DNA of 64,000 nucleotides from Amoebidium appalachense (Eukaryota; Ichthyosporea): NCBI GenBank assembly GCA_963693365.1, contig CAVNZM010000009.1, positions 806,001 to 870,000 of the forward strand, read 5' to 3'. Shown piece by piece: positions 26,846 to 64,000 of this stretch (position 1 is its first letter; each line of letters starts with the position of its first letter). The notes under the pieces were generated by a model. It saw only the letters and a program-made list of their open reading frames with translations, ran no database searches and was not told where the DNA came from. The position numbers and the translations under genes were made by a program.

Positions 26846-29490
26846 TTATACTGACTTGACAGCGTGGGTGGCGGCCTGGTCAAGATCGTCCAACATAGTG
26901 ATCTTAAGGCCACTCTCCTTAATGAGCTTCTGTGCGGCAGTCTCGTTGGTACCCTTAAGGCGGATGGTGACGGGGAGGGTAATATTGAGCTTCTCAGCAG
27001 CGCCGATGATACCGCGAGCAACAAGCGCACAGTCGACAATACCACCGAAAATGTTCACCAGGATCGCCTTAACCTGCTTGTCCTTGGTGAGGATATCGAA
27101 AGCAGCGCTGACAGACTTCTCCGTCACACCTCCGCCAAGGTCGAGGAAGTTAGCGGGCTCACCGCCGTGCAGCTTGATAATATCCATAGTGGCCATGGCA
27201 AGACCGGCACCGTTCACCATGCAGCCGATGGTACCGTCCATACCGACAAAGTTGAGCCCGTGCTTGCCGGCCTCGACCTCACGAGCGTCCTCCTCGGCAA
27301 TGTCGCGCTGGGCAAAGATATCCTTCTGGCGGAAATCGGCGTTGTCATCGAAGTTGATTTTGGCGTCGAAGCACACCACACGTCCGTCCTTGGCCATACC
27401 AAGGGGGTTGATCTCCACCTATGTTTTTTTTTTTTTGGGGGGGGGGGGGGGGGGTTAGAGCGTGTTCAACTGGCAGAGTACAAAAAAAAAATGGTTGTGG
27501 GGGGGAGGTTGTATTGTGCAGATGGTGTAGCGGGGCAGCAGACCTCATAGTGAAGGATTGACCCAGTGAAAAACAGTGTTTGGATTATGGGAGGGGATTG
27601 TCCCGGGTAGCAGGTAGGGAGGGCGACTTTTTTTTTTTTTTTTTTGGGGGGGGGGGGGGGGGGGTTATTTATACACTAGGCTTTAAGGGTGGCATACAAG
27701 GAAGCAAAGGCAGGAAAGCCACAACACAAAGCACAACCCTGCACATATGGGCAGACCGGGGGGGGTGTCCCGGCAGGGAGAGAGAGGAAAAAGAACAAAG
27801 CGAGAGAAGACGGGGAAGACTCCGGCAAGCAAGGAGGGGATAGGGGGGGGGGGGGGGGGGGAGGGGGGCAAGCAGGTGCATTTAGCTAGGATGCGATGAC
27901 AGGAAATGAGGAATGATCCTATTGAGATTTTGGGTGGATAAGATAGTTTGCAGGGGGGGTCTTCATGTATGAAGAAATTCCAACCGAGAACAGCACACAG
28001 GGAAGGGAAAGGAAGGGAAGAGGACGGGGGGATGAAACTGCCACTGAGAAGAAGAAAGAGAGGGGAGCGAAGGGGAAGGTGAGAGGTGACCGGCAAACAC
28101 GGGAGCACGTGGTGTATGCAGGCAAGAGAAATAACAGGTGAGGGAGGGAGAGGAAAAGGGAGGACAAGGAGGCAATACCTGTGTGGAGTCGACCTTCAGG
28201 AACAGGTCGTAGAGCTTCTTCATCGTGGAGGCGGCCTCGGTGGCCTGTGCACCCTCGAAGCCAAGCGCCTTGGCAAGACGGTCAACCTGAGAGGGGAGGG
28301 AGAGTTAGTAGTGGGGAAAGGGGGGAGAATGAAAGAGGAAGGGACGGTTTGGTAGGCCACGTGTGGGAAAAGGGAGGAGGGAGAAGGAAGGCAGAAGGGA
28401 AGAGGGGAGGGGCGGGGGAGGCACTGGTGGGAAATAAAGCAAAGAGATAGGACGAACAGAAGCTCAGGGGTGCCGGGTGAGAAAAGGAGCTGGATTCTTT
28501 AGAAGAAGAAAGAAAGAGAATGAGAAGGAGAGAACGATGGGTGATTGTGAACAAAAGAGGTGAAGTTACAATAGGGACAAGGAGTGCATGGTGAACTAAA
28601 TGAGCAGTCCATCGAACATAAAACCTCGTGTCGGTGCTAGAGACACCAACACCGTAATAGAAGCACTATACATGACCCAATCGAATGGGGCCCGTCATAT
28701 GAGAGCATTGTGCCAACCTATGCACCAGAAGTCGAGAGCATCTCTGAAATCACGAATAAGGCACGATCATGTTTTCGTAAAATGGGTAGAGGGGAGGGAC
28801 TGGGGTATTTTTGCCCCCGAACCCTGTGTGTTATTGCAATACTAAGGGAACACACACACTCAACAACCTAACCCCTCCAAAAAAAAAACGCCAAGCACGC
28901 ACCTGCTCCTGCTTGACACCCTTGTTGATGTCAATGGCCTCCTTGAAAATCTTCTCCGGGGTGCGCTTGGCCACCTCCTCGATGTCCATGCCACCGTCGG
29001 GGCTGGCAATCATCACGGGGCCGTTCGAGCTGCGGTCCATGAGGATGGCGAAGTAGGTTTCCTTGCAAATGTCAAGGGCCTCGGCAACCATGACCTTGCG
29101 CACAACCACACCGTCAGGGCCGGTCTGCTTGGTCTTAAGGCGGTAGCCAAGCATCTGCCTGCACAGCTGCTCGACCTCCTCGGCCTTGGTGGTGAGGTGG
29201 ACACCCCCCTTAAGACCACTGTCGAACGTGCCCTTACCGCGGCCACCGGCGTGAATCTGTGCCTTAACGACGTACTCGGGCACGTTCAGCTGTGCAGCGG
29301 CGGTCTTTGCGTCGGAAAGATTATCAACCACCTTGAACTTCTGGGTGGGGATGTCGAACTTGGACATGAGCTCCTTGCTCTGGTACTCGTGGAGGTTAAG
29401 GAACCGAACCTGGGTCACGGCGGGCGTGTGAATCTTGCCCTGGCGCGCAACGCGCGCGGCGTTCACTGCGGAGCGACCAAGAAGAGACAT
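26846..29490 (-). CDS. SUCLG2: Succinyl-CoA ligase beta subunit, GTP-type, mitochondrial
   Basis: With the alpha subunit, this enzyme converts succinyl-CoA plus NDP and phosphate to succinate, CoA and NTP in the mitochondrial matrix (TCA cycle). Exons in coding order: 29490-28903, 28286-28179, 27418-26846; all phase 0, giving 422 aa. Residues about 1-30 (MSLLGRSAVNAARVARQG...) look like a mitochondrial presequence. LNLHEYQSKELM starts the ATP-grasp domain; AGGRGKGTF (about 81-89), SGLKGGVHL, VMVAEALD, DRSSNGPVMIASPDGGMDIEE, VEINPLG, KINFDDNADFRQKDIF, VNGAGLAMATMDIIKLHGG, NFLDLGGG and ILVNIFGGI follow. The region around VMVAEALD and DRSSNGPV is closer to animal SUCLG2 than to SUCLA2, so GTP use is inferred, not shown. 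Nothing is broken. Confidence 0.95.
27419..28178. repeat. SUCLG2 intron 2 with C/A-runs and intron-repeat fragments
   Basis: On the coding strand the acceptor of exon 3 is preceded by a C(20) then A(12) run (+ strand 27425-27456). A second T/G-run block lies at 27630-27664. Fragments at about 27460-27545 and 27690-27760 resemble the ends of intron repeat families A and B, both in the sense orientation. Confidence 0.55.
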
Positions 29491-32400
29491 GGTGACTATA
29501 ATTCCTACCGTGAGAGGGGAAGATGCGAGCTAAAGTTCTGTGTTGACCCCTGAAACGGAGGTGAAGTGACCACGCAACACGCAGAGCAAGACTGCCGGCT
29601 CCCAGCCGCCGAGCACGCCTCTCACCCTGTTGCTTTGAGCCTCGCAGAGAGAACGGAAATTATCCGGTATATTTCTGAAATCCTGAAAGTTAGATTTCAA
29701 AAACCTGGGTGGGGGACTGCATGAAGGGTTGCAAAATGGTGCCATACATTTGAGGATGTCATCAGGTGCCAGCTGCTGGCAAATAAACTTCACTCATAGC
29801 AATATAAAAAGCTCTGTAACGATACTCTACTCTTATAGGTACTAATATATACACTTTAGAGGGGACTCAGGCAAAGGTTAGGGGGGCCTTAAGTGCAACG
29901 CCTGTTCTAAATTTCACATACTTCAGAACTGATGGTTCGAACCCTATATTTTAGATGCCCACTCCTATTGGGTTTTAAACTTTACTAGGTGTACAGCGCG
30001 CTGATTGGCCAGAATCAGGTAAGCGCGTCCCTTAGGTCGTCATATTCGGTGAACGCCGGGCCAATCACAAATCGTTTTGTATCGAACACAAACCGCAAAC
30101 GAACCTTATATGGCAGGTAGGATCGCGCCTTTGACTCACTTCTGCCAATAGTAACTTGAAGGGTGCGAGTGCAGAAACGAAAACATGTGTTGATTTGGTG
30201 CAGAAACAGAAGATAAGGAGGAAAAGAAAAGTAAAAGGTTCTAAAACGTGGCGATTAAGTCTTTCTGTGCATGTGTCAATTCTTTCAAGGTGTACGTATG
30301 CTGTTATGAGGGGAAGCGGTCACTTCTTTTTACGCGCAAGTCAACAGTTCTGGACGTTAATAAAAAGGCCTAGGCGTAGATAAGATGCACAACACAGCAG
30401 GCTCGAACAAGTCGAACACAGTTCCTAGCATCGGATTGTGGGTTTTCGGCAGCTGATGTCAGGGGGGGAATTCTTTTTGTTACATGGCTATACGGTGCGG
30501 CCATTCGGCCCATCACCAGCTAGAGCTACACAAATGGTAAGATTTAACTAGGATGTTGACGTGACACAAGTCAACTACAAACAACACATCAAAGCTGCCT
30601 AACCTAATAAGCTAATGTAGTTTTGTTCCACAAAGACACACAGACCAACAAGGACGTAAACACCTCGACACTTAGGCATTCTGACCGCTGAAACAACCGC
30701 ATGCACTTCACTTCAGTCTTTAAAGGAGTGGTGAGCCTTCCGCATGGTCTATTTTTCTGCCAGCTATGATAATAGGTTCACTTTCGGTACTTGCCTGTGA
30801 TGGCCCGGTGTGATGACGAGCTATATGCCGCAGTGTGCAATAAACAGTTAGGAGCTATTGAAGGTTGCCCCATATTACAGTAGGAGCTATTGAAGGTTTC
30901 CCCCATATTGATGCGCGGTTTGTAGCAAAGCCCCCTCCCCCCTCTTCCCCCCCCCCCCCCCCCCCCCCCCCCCCTCTCTCCTCCTCCCCTTTTCTCCTTC
31001 CCCTCCAGATGCTGCCGTTGAAACCCCCTGGCCTGCCCCACGCCTCCCCCAACCTCTTATCGGAATAGTCCCACTCATTCCCCACCCTCACTCCACACAC
31101 ACACGCACACACACACACACACACACACACGGGACTCACACCTCCTTTAGACTCCGGATATTCCCCAGTGCCCTTTACTTGCCCATGCACGTACACACAC
31201 ACATACACAGGCCACAGGCTTCCACGTCCGATGATTCCACGGTTTGTTTCTGCCACACCTGTCCCTCCTCCTCCCCCCCCCCCCTTCCCCCCTCCCCTCC
31301 CTCTCCCCTCCCGTGACCACCACACAAGCGTGAACTGTTTATGGTTGCAGCAGCTTGCACAAGCTCTCACTGTTTACTGCACACTGACATTACTAAGTGC
31401 GACTGAGGATGACTAGAAAGTGGTGGGCAATTCGCCTACGAACACATCAGCTGGTTTTGAGCCTAGGCCCAAAGCAGAGGTAGGACACACACTAGCAGGC
31501 TCAAACACACCTAGCTAGATGGTGCAAAATCAGGAGGCGGTTATCAGAAGAAGTAGCAGTATACATTCTCTGTGCCTTTGGAAGGTTGTGTGTGGTTGTG
31601 GTGTGGTCGGTAGTCAGGGAGGGGAGGGGGGGCAAAAAGGGTGCTCTCTTTGGAATTATTTAAGCAATGAAAGCAAGTGGAAATACGCTTTGGTATGCAT
31701 ACAATTTCTGGAAAATTCTTCCCTCCCACACTCACCAACCGCCCACCACCCACACAAGAAATCTGTCAGGGTATTGGCTGCCACACAAGTAGATAAGTAG
31801 ACTTTCTGCCTGAGCTGGGGGGGGGGGGGGGGGGAGGGGGGGATCATATCTGAGTGGGGCAGACAGCATGGGTGAAGATGTATTCAGGAAGGTCCGGGAG
31901 GAGCAGGTGGGAAGGGGAGGAGGGGGGGGGGGGGGGGGGGGGGGGAAGGATGGAGGAAAGGGGGGCTCGGAGGGATTGATACCCCCCTGGACTCCTTGCC
32001 AATGGGGGAGAGGAAGGACGGGGGGAGGGGGGGGGGGGGGGATTGGCAGAGGGAGGGGGGTCTTGGATGGAAAATGGTGGTAAGTGAAAACGGGGAGGTC
32101 CCAAGATGATTTTTTGTTAGCAGGTTGTGATACAGGTATTAAGCAGCTTCAATCAATAAGGCCTTAAACTGGTGCACTTATCACGCTAGCGATCTTGATG
32201 TGTAGCTGTCTCTCTATGTTCGTACCCGCGCCTGGGGGGGAGGGCGGGGGGATGTTGTGCACGCAACGGTATACGTGCGGCCAATTGTGCCTCGGGGCTT
32301 CAAGTACGTGCTGTACACTCTAATTAGGAAGGACCCTTCTAGCAAGGCTGTGGTGAAAACCTGGACTAATTATTAAGTGTGTTTGTACTTAGAGTACTAG

Positions 32401-33339
32401 TACTAACCCTAACTAGGGTACAGTGCACGTGACTGTCGGTCCTTGGTGGAAGACACCGGTTCATCAGAGGAACCCCCATATATAGCTAAGGTTAGGTTCC
32501 TTCGGGGACAAACCGGGATTATGAATACAAAAAAAGAAGCCCTATTTAGGAATATATACCCTCTCACACACGCACATCACCACAACCCCGTGCACTGCCA
32601 TCGGGTCTCCCATTACACTCGCTGTGACCTGTCACTAAGGCCTATTGGTGTACGTGCTGGGCTAAGATGTGAATATGAAAATTTCGGTTGGTGTTATCAT
32701 GATTACATAATCGCTGCACTGGTGTACATGTGGTATGAAGAACGTTAACATTGGAGCTTTTGTACTGTAGATATGCAAGTTGGATATACTCAAGGTATTC
32801 TTCACTTTTCTTGCACGACTATCCACATGTGTCCCAGAATTATTTCCACTGCCCGTACCATATACGAAAAATGCCTCAGGGGAAGGGAAAGGGCGTGAAG
32901 AGAAGGGGGGGCCCGGGGGGAGGGGGGGAGGAATTCGAATCGAAACAGCAAAAACGATTTTTGCGAAGTCTTATGGGGCTCTCTTTTATTCAATCCACAC
33001 CGTGACACCGCCGATATTTTTGACTTCACTAGTTGCAACCCAGTGCAAACCACCACTGTATATACGTGTACACAGTACAAAATACTCGCATCAGCGCCGG
33101 TCGTATATATCTCAAGGAAAAGATGAAAAGGACCAGCATGCACATATGCGCATGCCCGTCCGCAAATCACGGTGACCCCAACATGAACCTTTCTAAAGTA
33201 ACCTCTAAAAGCAAAAAAATGCTTTTCAATATTGCAGCCATAAAAAATCTGTGTTGGAGTATACACTCTCTAGGCCTCCTTCCTCCTCTCCCGAGAAGAA
33301 CACATACATGTACAGTCACACTAGCACGTACCCACACGG

Positions 33340-33401
<62 letters not shown>

Positions 33402-33629
33402 TGCTGCCCGCGGGGCTTTCCCCTCCCTCACAGTCACACCGGAGACACCTAAAAAATTATTAATGGCAATATTCGTGACGGGAGTGTGCATACAGAACAC
33501 ACCGACAAAGGGGATCACACACACCATTTTACACATTCTTATGCATGCACACACAAGTCCACACAACTTGATAGGCACATACCAACAAGGCAGGGTATCG
33601 TATCATTCTCCAAGCTTAAGCCCTTCCCA
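29491..33629. other. Intergenic region, SUCLG2 5' flank and lectin-gene 3' flank
   Basis: About 4.1 kb without a recognised gene. It contains CCAAT boxes 480-580 bp upstream of the SUCLG2 ATG, C- or G-rich blocks at 30940-30975, 31274-31290, 31818-31843, 31919-31945 and 33344-33400, and unique sequence elsewhere. Open frames up to about 100 codons exist (for example 32443-32748) but match nothing I know and lack splice or codon support. Confidence 0.5.
29967..30065. promoter_or_regulatory. CCAAT-box cluster upstream of SUCLG2
   Basis: ATTGG at 29967-29971 and 30004-30008 and CCAAT at 30061-30065, in TGATTGG/CCAATCA contexts, 0.48-0.58 kb 5' of the ATG at 29490. A possible TATA-like CTTATATGG lies at about 30105. 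Inferred from motif. Confidence 0.35.
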
Positions 33630-49701
<16,072 letters not shown>

Positions 49702-49912
49702 TGTGCCGTGGATTGTTCAAACACGCTCGCTTTCCCGTGCACATATCAGTGACAACGAGAAAGCTTACAGTGCGGTCCACCGTGCTGATGCAAACTTTTT
49801 GTTTTGTCTCTCGAGTCTCGAAGATCGTGGTAAATTTATAAGGAAGATCAGAGCTCGAAATTCCGGAAAACGTCTTCGAAGTTCCGAAAGACCCTGGCCG
49901 GAGAGCGGGGCC

Positions 49913-49958
<46 letters not shown>

Positions 49959-51418
49959 GGAGGAGGAGGCTTGAGTGCATGCATGCTGATTTAGCCACCC
50001 ACGAGTCTCATGGCTCCACAAAATCAAGGCCCCCCCCCCCAGCTGCCCCCCCCCCCCCCCCCTCCCCCGCCCCCCCTCCCCCTCCCCCCCCCCCCCCCCC
50101 CCCCCCTTGGTGACCCCCCCGCGGAGGGCCTTCGGCGTATTATACAGAGAATTCCGAAGTCTTTGACGATTCCGAAAGGGCCATTTGGCCTTTCCCAAAG
50201 AATATATTCGAGCCCTGACAAAGATTTTGTCAACGGCCATTTATGATTGGCTGGGTCGTGTTAAACCTGTCGGTCCCGGGGCCCGCATTTTTCCTTGAAA
50301 GCAACGGGCCGTATGTCATACAGGCAGTTTTTAGAGGGAAGGTTTTATTATTTTGTTTTTTACAGGACAAGGCGCAACTGTACGTAAGGGACACTCGGAG
50401 TTTCTCAACCTAGAAACTAATGTTCAAAGAACCTGTCCCGCTATCTGACGGCAATCAAGTCAAAAGTCGGCTTGTGAGCTTGTGTATATGCGTGAGCTAA
50501 TGCTATAATGTCCGGCCGTCAGGCCCGTCAGGCCGCTGCTGAGGCATATATTACAGCTTTATATAAGCCGTGGGTACGATAACGTCAACTGCAGCTGCGA
50601 AATTTGTCTTATTATTATTTGTTATTAGCTATGCTCACTGCGACTAGGCATGAGAAGATATCGTATTACACATATAATTAGCAGCAGGAGTTTTGGGGGA
50701 CCCAACAGTCCTATTCATCGTCATCAAGAGGAGGTCTGACGATTGGTGGTCAGACTTCTTTGGTTATGCAGCTTTTAAAACGCCTGGCAAAAATATGCAA
50801 TGCAAGATTCCAGAGCCACAGGCAAATTGTTAAGAACCCTGGCTATTCCCAGTCTTCCGAATAGTTGACATACCAAATATCTGCCAACCAATCATAACTT
50901 GTTCAAGCATACTTATGACAGAACCGCCCGAAGGCCGGGCACCGTCTGACGGTCAGACTCTGACCGTGGCGTTTTCGGTCAAGAGTGGCCAGGTGTGTAC
51001 GCGAACGCTACAGTTTCATTGGTAGATCGTAGTGCCATATATGGTGTCGCGTCTATGTATATATCTCATAAGCTATCTCATATAGGTGTAGGGGGAAATC
51101 TAGGAGTCTTCCTATACCGTGTGACCATCGTGCCGGGTGTACCAAAACGAAAATAATACGGTGTGGTGTAAACCCCACGAGGCTCACACTCAGGTCAAAG
51201 TGGCCCAGCGGCAAGTCATAGTGGCCCACCTTCCAGGCTGATCGTGTTATCACCGTGTATACCATTACAATATGCTCATTATGGTATACCACAAGCTTAC
51301 GTGTGTGTGTGACTGGTACGTACACACGTGCGTGCGTGCGTGTGTGCGTGTGCGTGTGCGTGCGTGTGTGCGTGTGCGTGTGTGTGTGTGTGCGTGTGTG
51401 CGTGTGTGCGTGTGTGCG

Positions 51419-51479
<61 letters not shown>

Positions 51480-51733
51480 ATGCGTGCCCACACTCCCCTC
51501 CATGCATTATATGCGTTCTTGCTGATTCCAACATGGTAGTATACGGGTGTAGGCGTGTCACAATGCAAGCCTAATATGTTACATATTAAGTTGCGTGGTG
51601 GTGCCATGATTTATATCTTCGGAAGTACGCGTGTTCAAAATCTTGCAGTGGGAACTTTTAAGAGACTGAGCAGAGGATTTGACTTAAGGAGCCGTGCTGG
51701 CAGCTGCAGTGCGGCACTGAGTTGAGGGGAGGG

Positions 51734-51780
<47 letters not shown>

Positions 51781-52860
51781 GGGAGGCCAGTCGTGTAAGC
51801 ATATCACACCGGTGTACCGCGCCCTTCCGAAGCTTTTGTGACAGCTTTCATGACCCACGCTGCTTTTGAATGGTTCCTCTGCAGCGAGCTCGATGCCGCA
51901 GACAGACACAGCTTGCCAAAGACGTCACAAGTGTAACAGTTGAGTGCATGAAAAAGTTTCCTAAAATATATTGGCGTTATTGTTGCTGATATTTGACTAA
52001 TAAGGTCTTTAATATTATGATAATACGCTTTTCTGTTGTTTTACATAGGTAAAACATTTCAGGTGTTGAGGGCAAAGCACCAGTGAAAATATGATATCCT
52101 CGCAGCTGTGTGTGAATTACGCATTCCTGGATCTGGTATATCAGGCATATCTAATAAACAATATTGAATTTCGGTAATTTCTGTGAAGATGCTTTAAGAT
52201 AAACATGATGTTCGATGCTCACTTCTTTAAGACGACTTTATGATTTTTTTTTTTATAACGACTTTCTTGATATATATATATATATATATATTTCTCCTCG
52301 TCAAATTAGAGATAATCGAGACATCACATTTTATAAATTGCTAATCTATCATGACTCAAAAAAGTATGTTTCATAGTATGGGCAAAATATATGATAGATT
52401 TGCACAGCCTGCTTACGTATGACACGAGCCCGCTCTCAGGGGCCCAGATGCATGGCCGGAACACATCGCAGCTCATAATGTGACGTGTTTGCAAATACAT
52501 GTGCACAGCTGCGTATTAATGAATGTGCATTTATATAAATACATAAACGACAAGTATACATGGTGAAGCTTTAATACCAGAAATGACTTCAATGTACACA
52601 TAGAGTGCTTAGCCTTAACGGTAGTAGGAGTTTGCGGCGACGAATTAATGGGGCAAAAAAAGGGTGTACCAATAACTTGTTATCGATTACAACTCACCTT
52701 GTTGTTCGTATATCAGGTTTACTAGCCGATGTATACATCATTTCACCATAAGAATACGGTAGGCATAGTATTACACGTGCAAGCATTACATGTTTGTGTG
52801 CCTTTTAAGTGCACAACACTGTCACAGTGACAAACACACACCAGTTGCTCGCTTTTTCAC

Positions 52861-52924
<64 letters not shown>

Positions 52925-53019
52925 GCACACCGTGGACGTACCACCGAACACGCCCTACTAATGCAACACCGTGATAACACTCATAAAAGCGACATACGAC
53001 GAATAATAATTTAACGAAT
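49702..53019. promoter_or_regulatory. Divergent intergenic region between the lectin and C1 genes
   Basis: 3.3 kb separates the two start codons (49701 on minus, 53020 on plus), so both promoters must lie here. G/C runs occupy 49915-49957, 50032-50106 and 51727-51780; (GT)n runs 51326-51478; (CA)n runs 52862-52918. Between them is AT-richer unique sequence with CCAAT boxes (50246-50250, 50742-50746, 50888-50892, 51018-51022) and two inverted repeats of GTCTGAC. No gene is seen. Confidence 0.5.
50734..50958. promoter_or_regulatory. Two GTCTGAC...GTCAGAC inverted repeats
   Basis: GTCTGAC at 50734-50740 and GTCAGAC at 50749-50755 form perfect 7-bp arms around an 8-nt core that contains ATTGG. 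The same arms recur at 50944-50950 and 50952-50958 around a single G. Related CTGACGG and CGTCAGGCC motifs occur at about 50440-50450 and 50515-50535. This looks like a dyad binding site; the factor is unknown. Confidence 0.45.

Positions 53020-64000
<10,981 letters not shown>

Noticed and set aside
29930-29950. tRNA-like T-loop GGTTCGAACCC
   Set aside because: The flanking bases do not form a 5-bp T stem or an acceptor stem, and no anticodon arm is seen.
32443-32748. 101-codon + strand frame in the SUCLG2-lectin intergenic region
   Set aside because: No recognised domain, biased composition (His/Tyr-rich) and no supporting splice or promoter context.

Overview
The window looks like nuclear DNA of an intron-rich eukaryote. 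Six protein genes can be assembled from exon fragments by matching homology, GT/GC-AG splice sites and reading phase: five in tandem on the minus strand and one on the plus strand. Most DNA is intronic or intergenic and is dominated by poly-G/poly-C runs, very long (GT)n/(CA)n, and (GA)n/(CT)n tracts. The gene set (STK32/YANK kinase, MAGOH, SUCLG2-type succinyl-CoA ligase, WSC, EGF, fucolectin and C1 domains) would suit a protist, perhaps a unicellular relative of animals, but I cannot name the organism from the sequence.

Layout. <1-8572 (-): STK32/YANK-type AGC kinase, 12 exons seen, 3' end outside the window. 8573-12728: intergenic, with a large foldback repeat, small palindromes and a 75-bp tandem duplication. 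12729-17788 (-): type II membrane protein with an SGNH-hydrolase-like domain, 3 exons, 758 aa. 19147-25472 (-): MAGOH, 5 exons, 146 aa spread over 6.3 kb. 26846-29490 (-): mitochondrial succinyl-CoA ligase beta subunit, 3 exons, 422 aa. 33630-49701 (-): a 22-exon, 1623-aa secreted mosaic protein: signal peptide, WSC, beta-trefoil-like, aerolysin-like (probable pore-forming fold), two EGF-like, about 390 residues of unrecognised sequence, then four fucolectin (FTP) modules. 49702-53019: divergent intergenic promoter region. 53020->64000 (+): protein with three good C1 zinc fingers and one degenerate, running off the right edge.

The genes do not form an operon or pathway. MAGOH is an exon-junction-complex core, SUCLG2 is a TCA-cycle enzyme, STK32 and the C1 protein are signalling proteins, and the SGNH and lectin proteins are secretory-pathway products.

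The most interesting signals are: (i) the lectin / pore-forming mosaic protein; (ii) two dispersed repeat families that sit inside introns of several genes on both strands, every recognised copy in the sense orientation of its host gene (introner-like); (iii) a poly-C tract on the coding strand shortly downstream of many 5' splice sites; and (iv) an FTP exon whose expected AG acceptor is missing at the edge of a (CA)n tract, so that the repeat itself may be translated.
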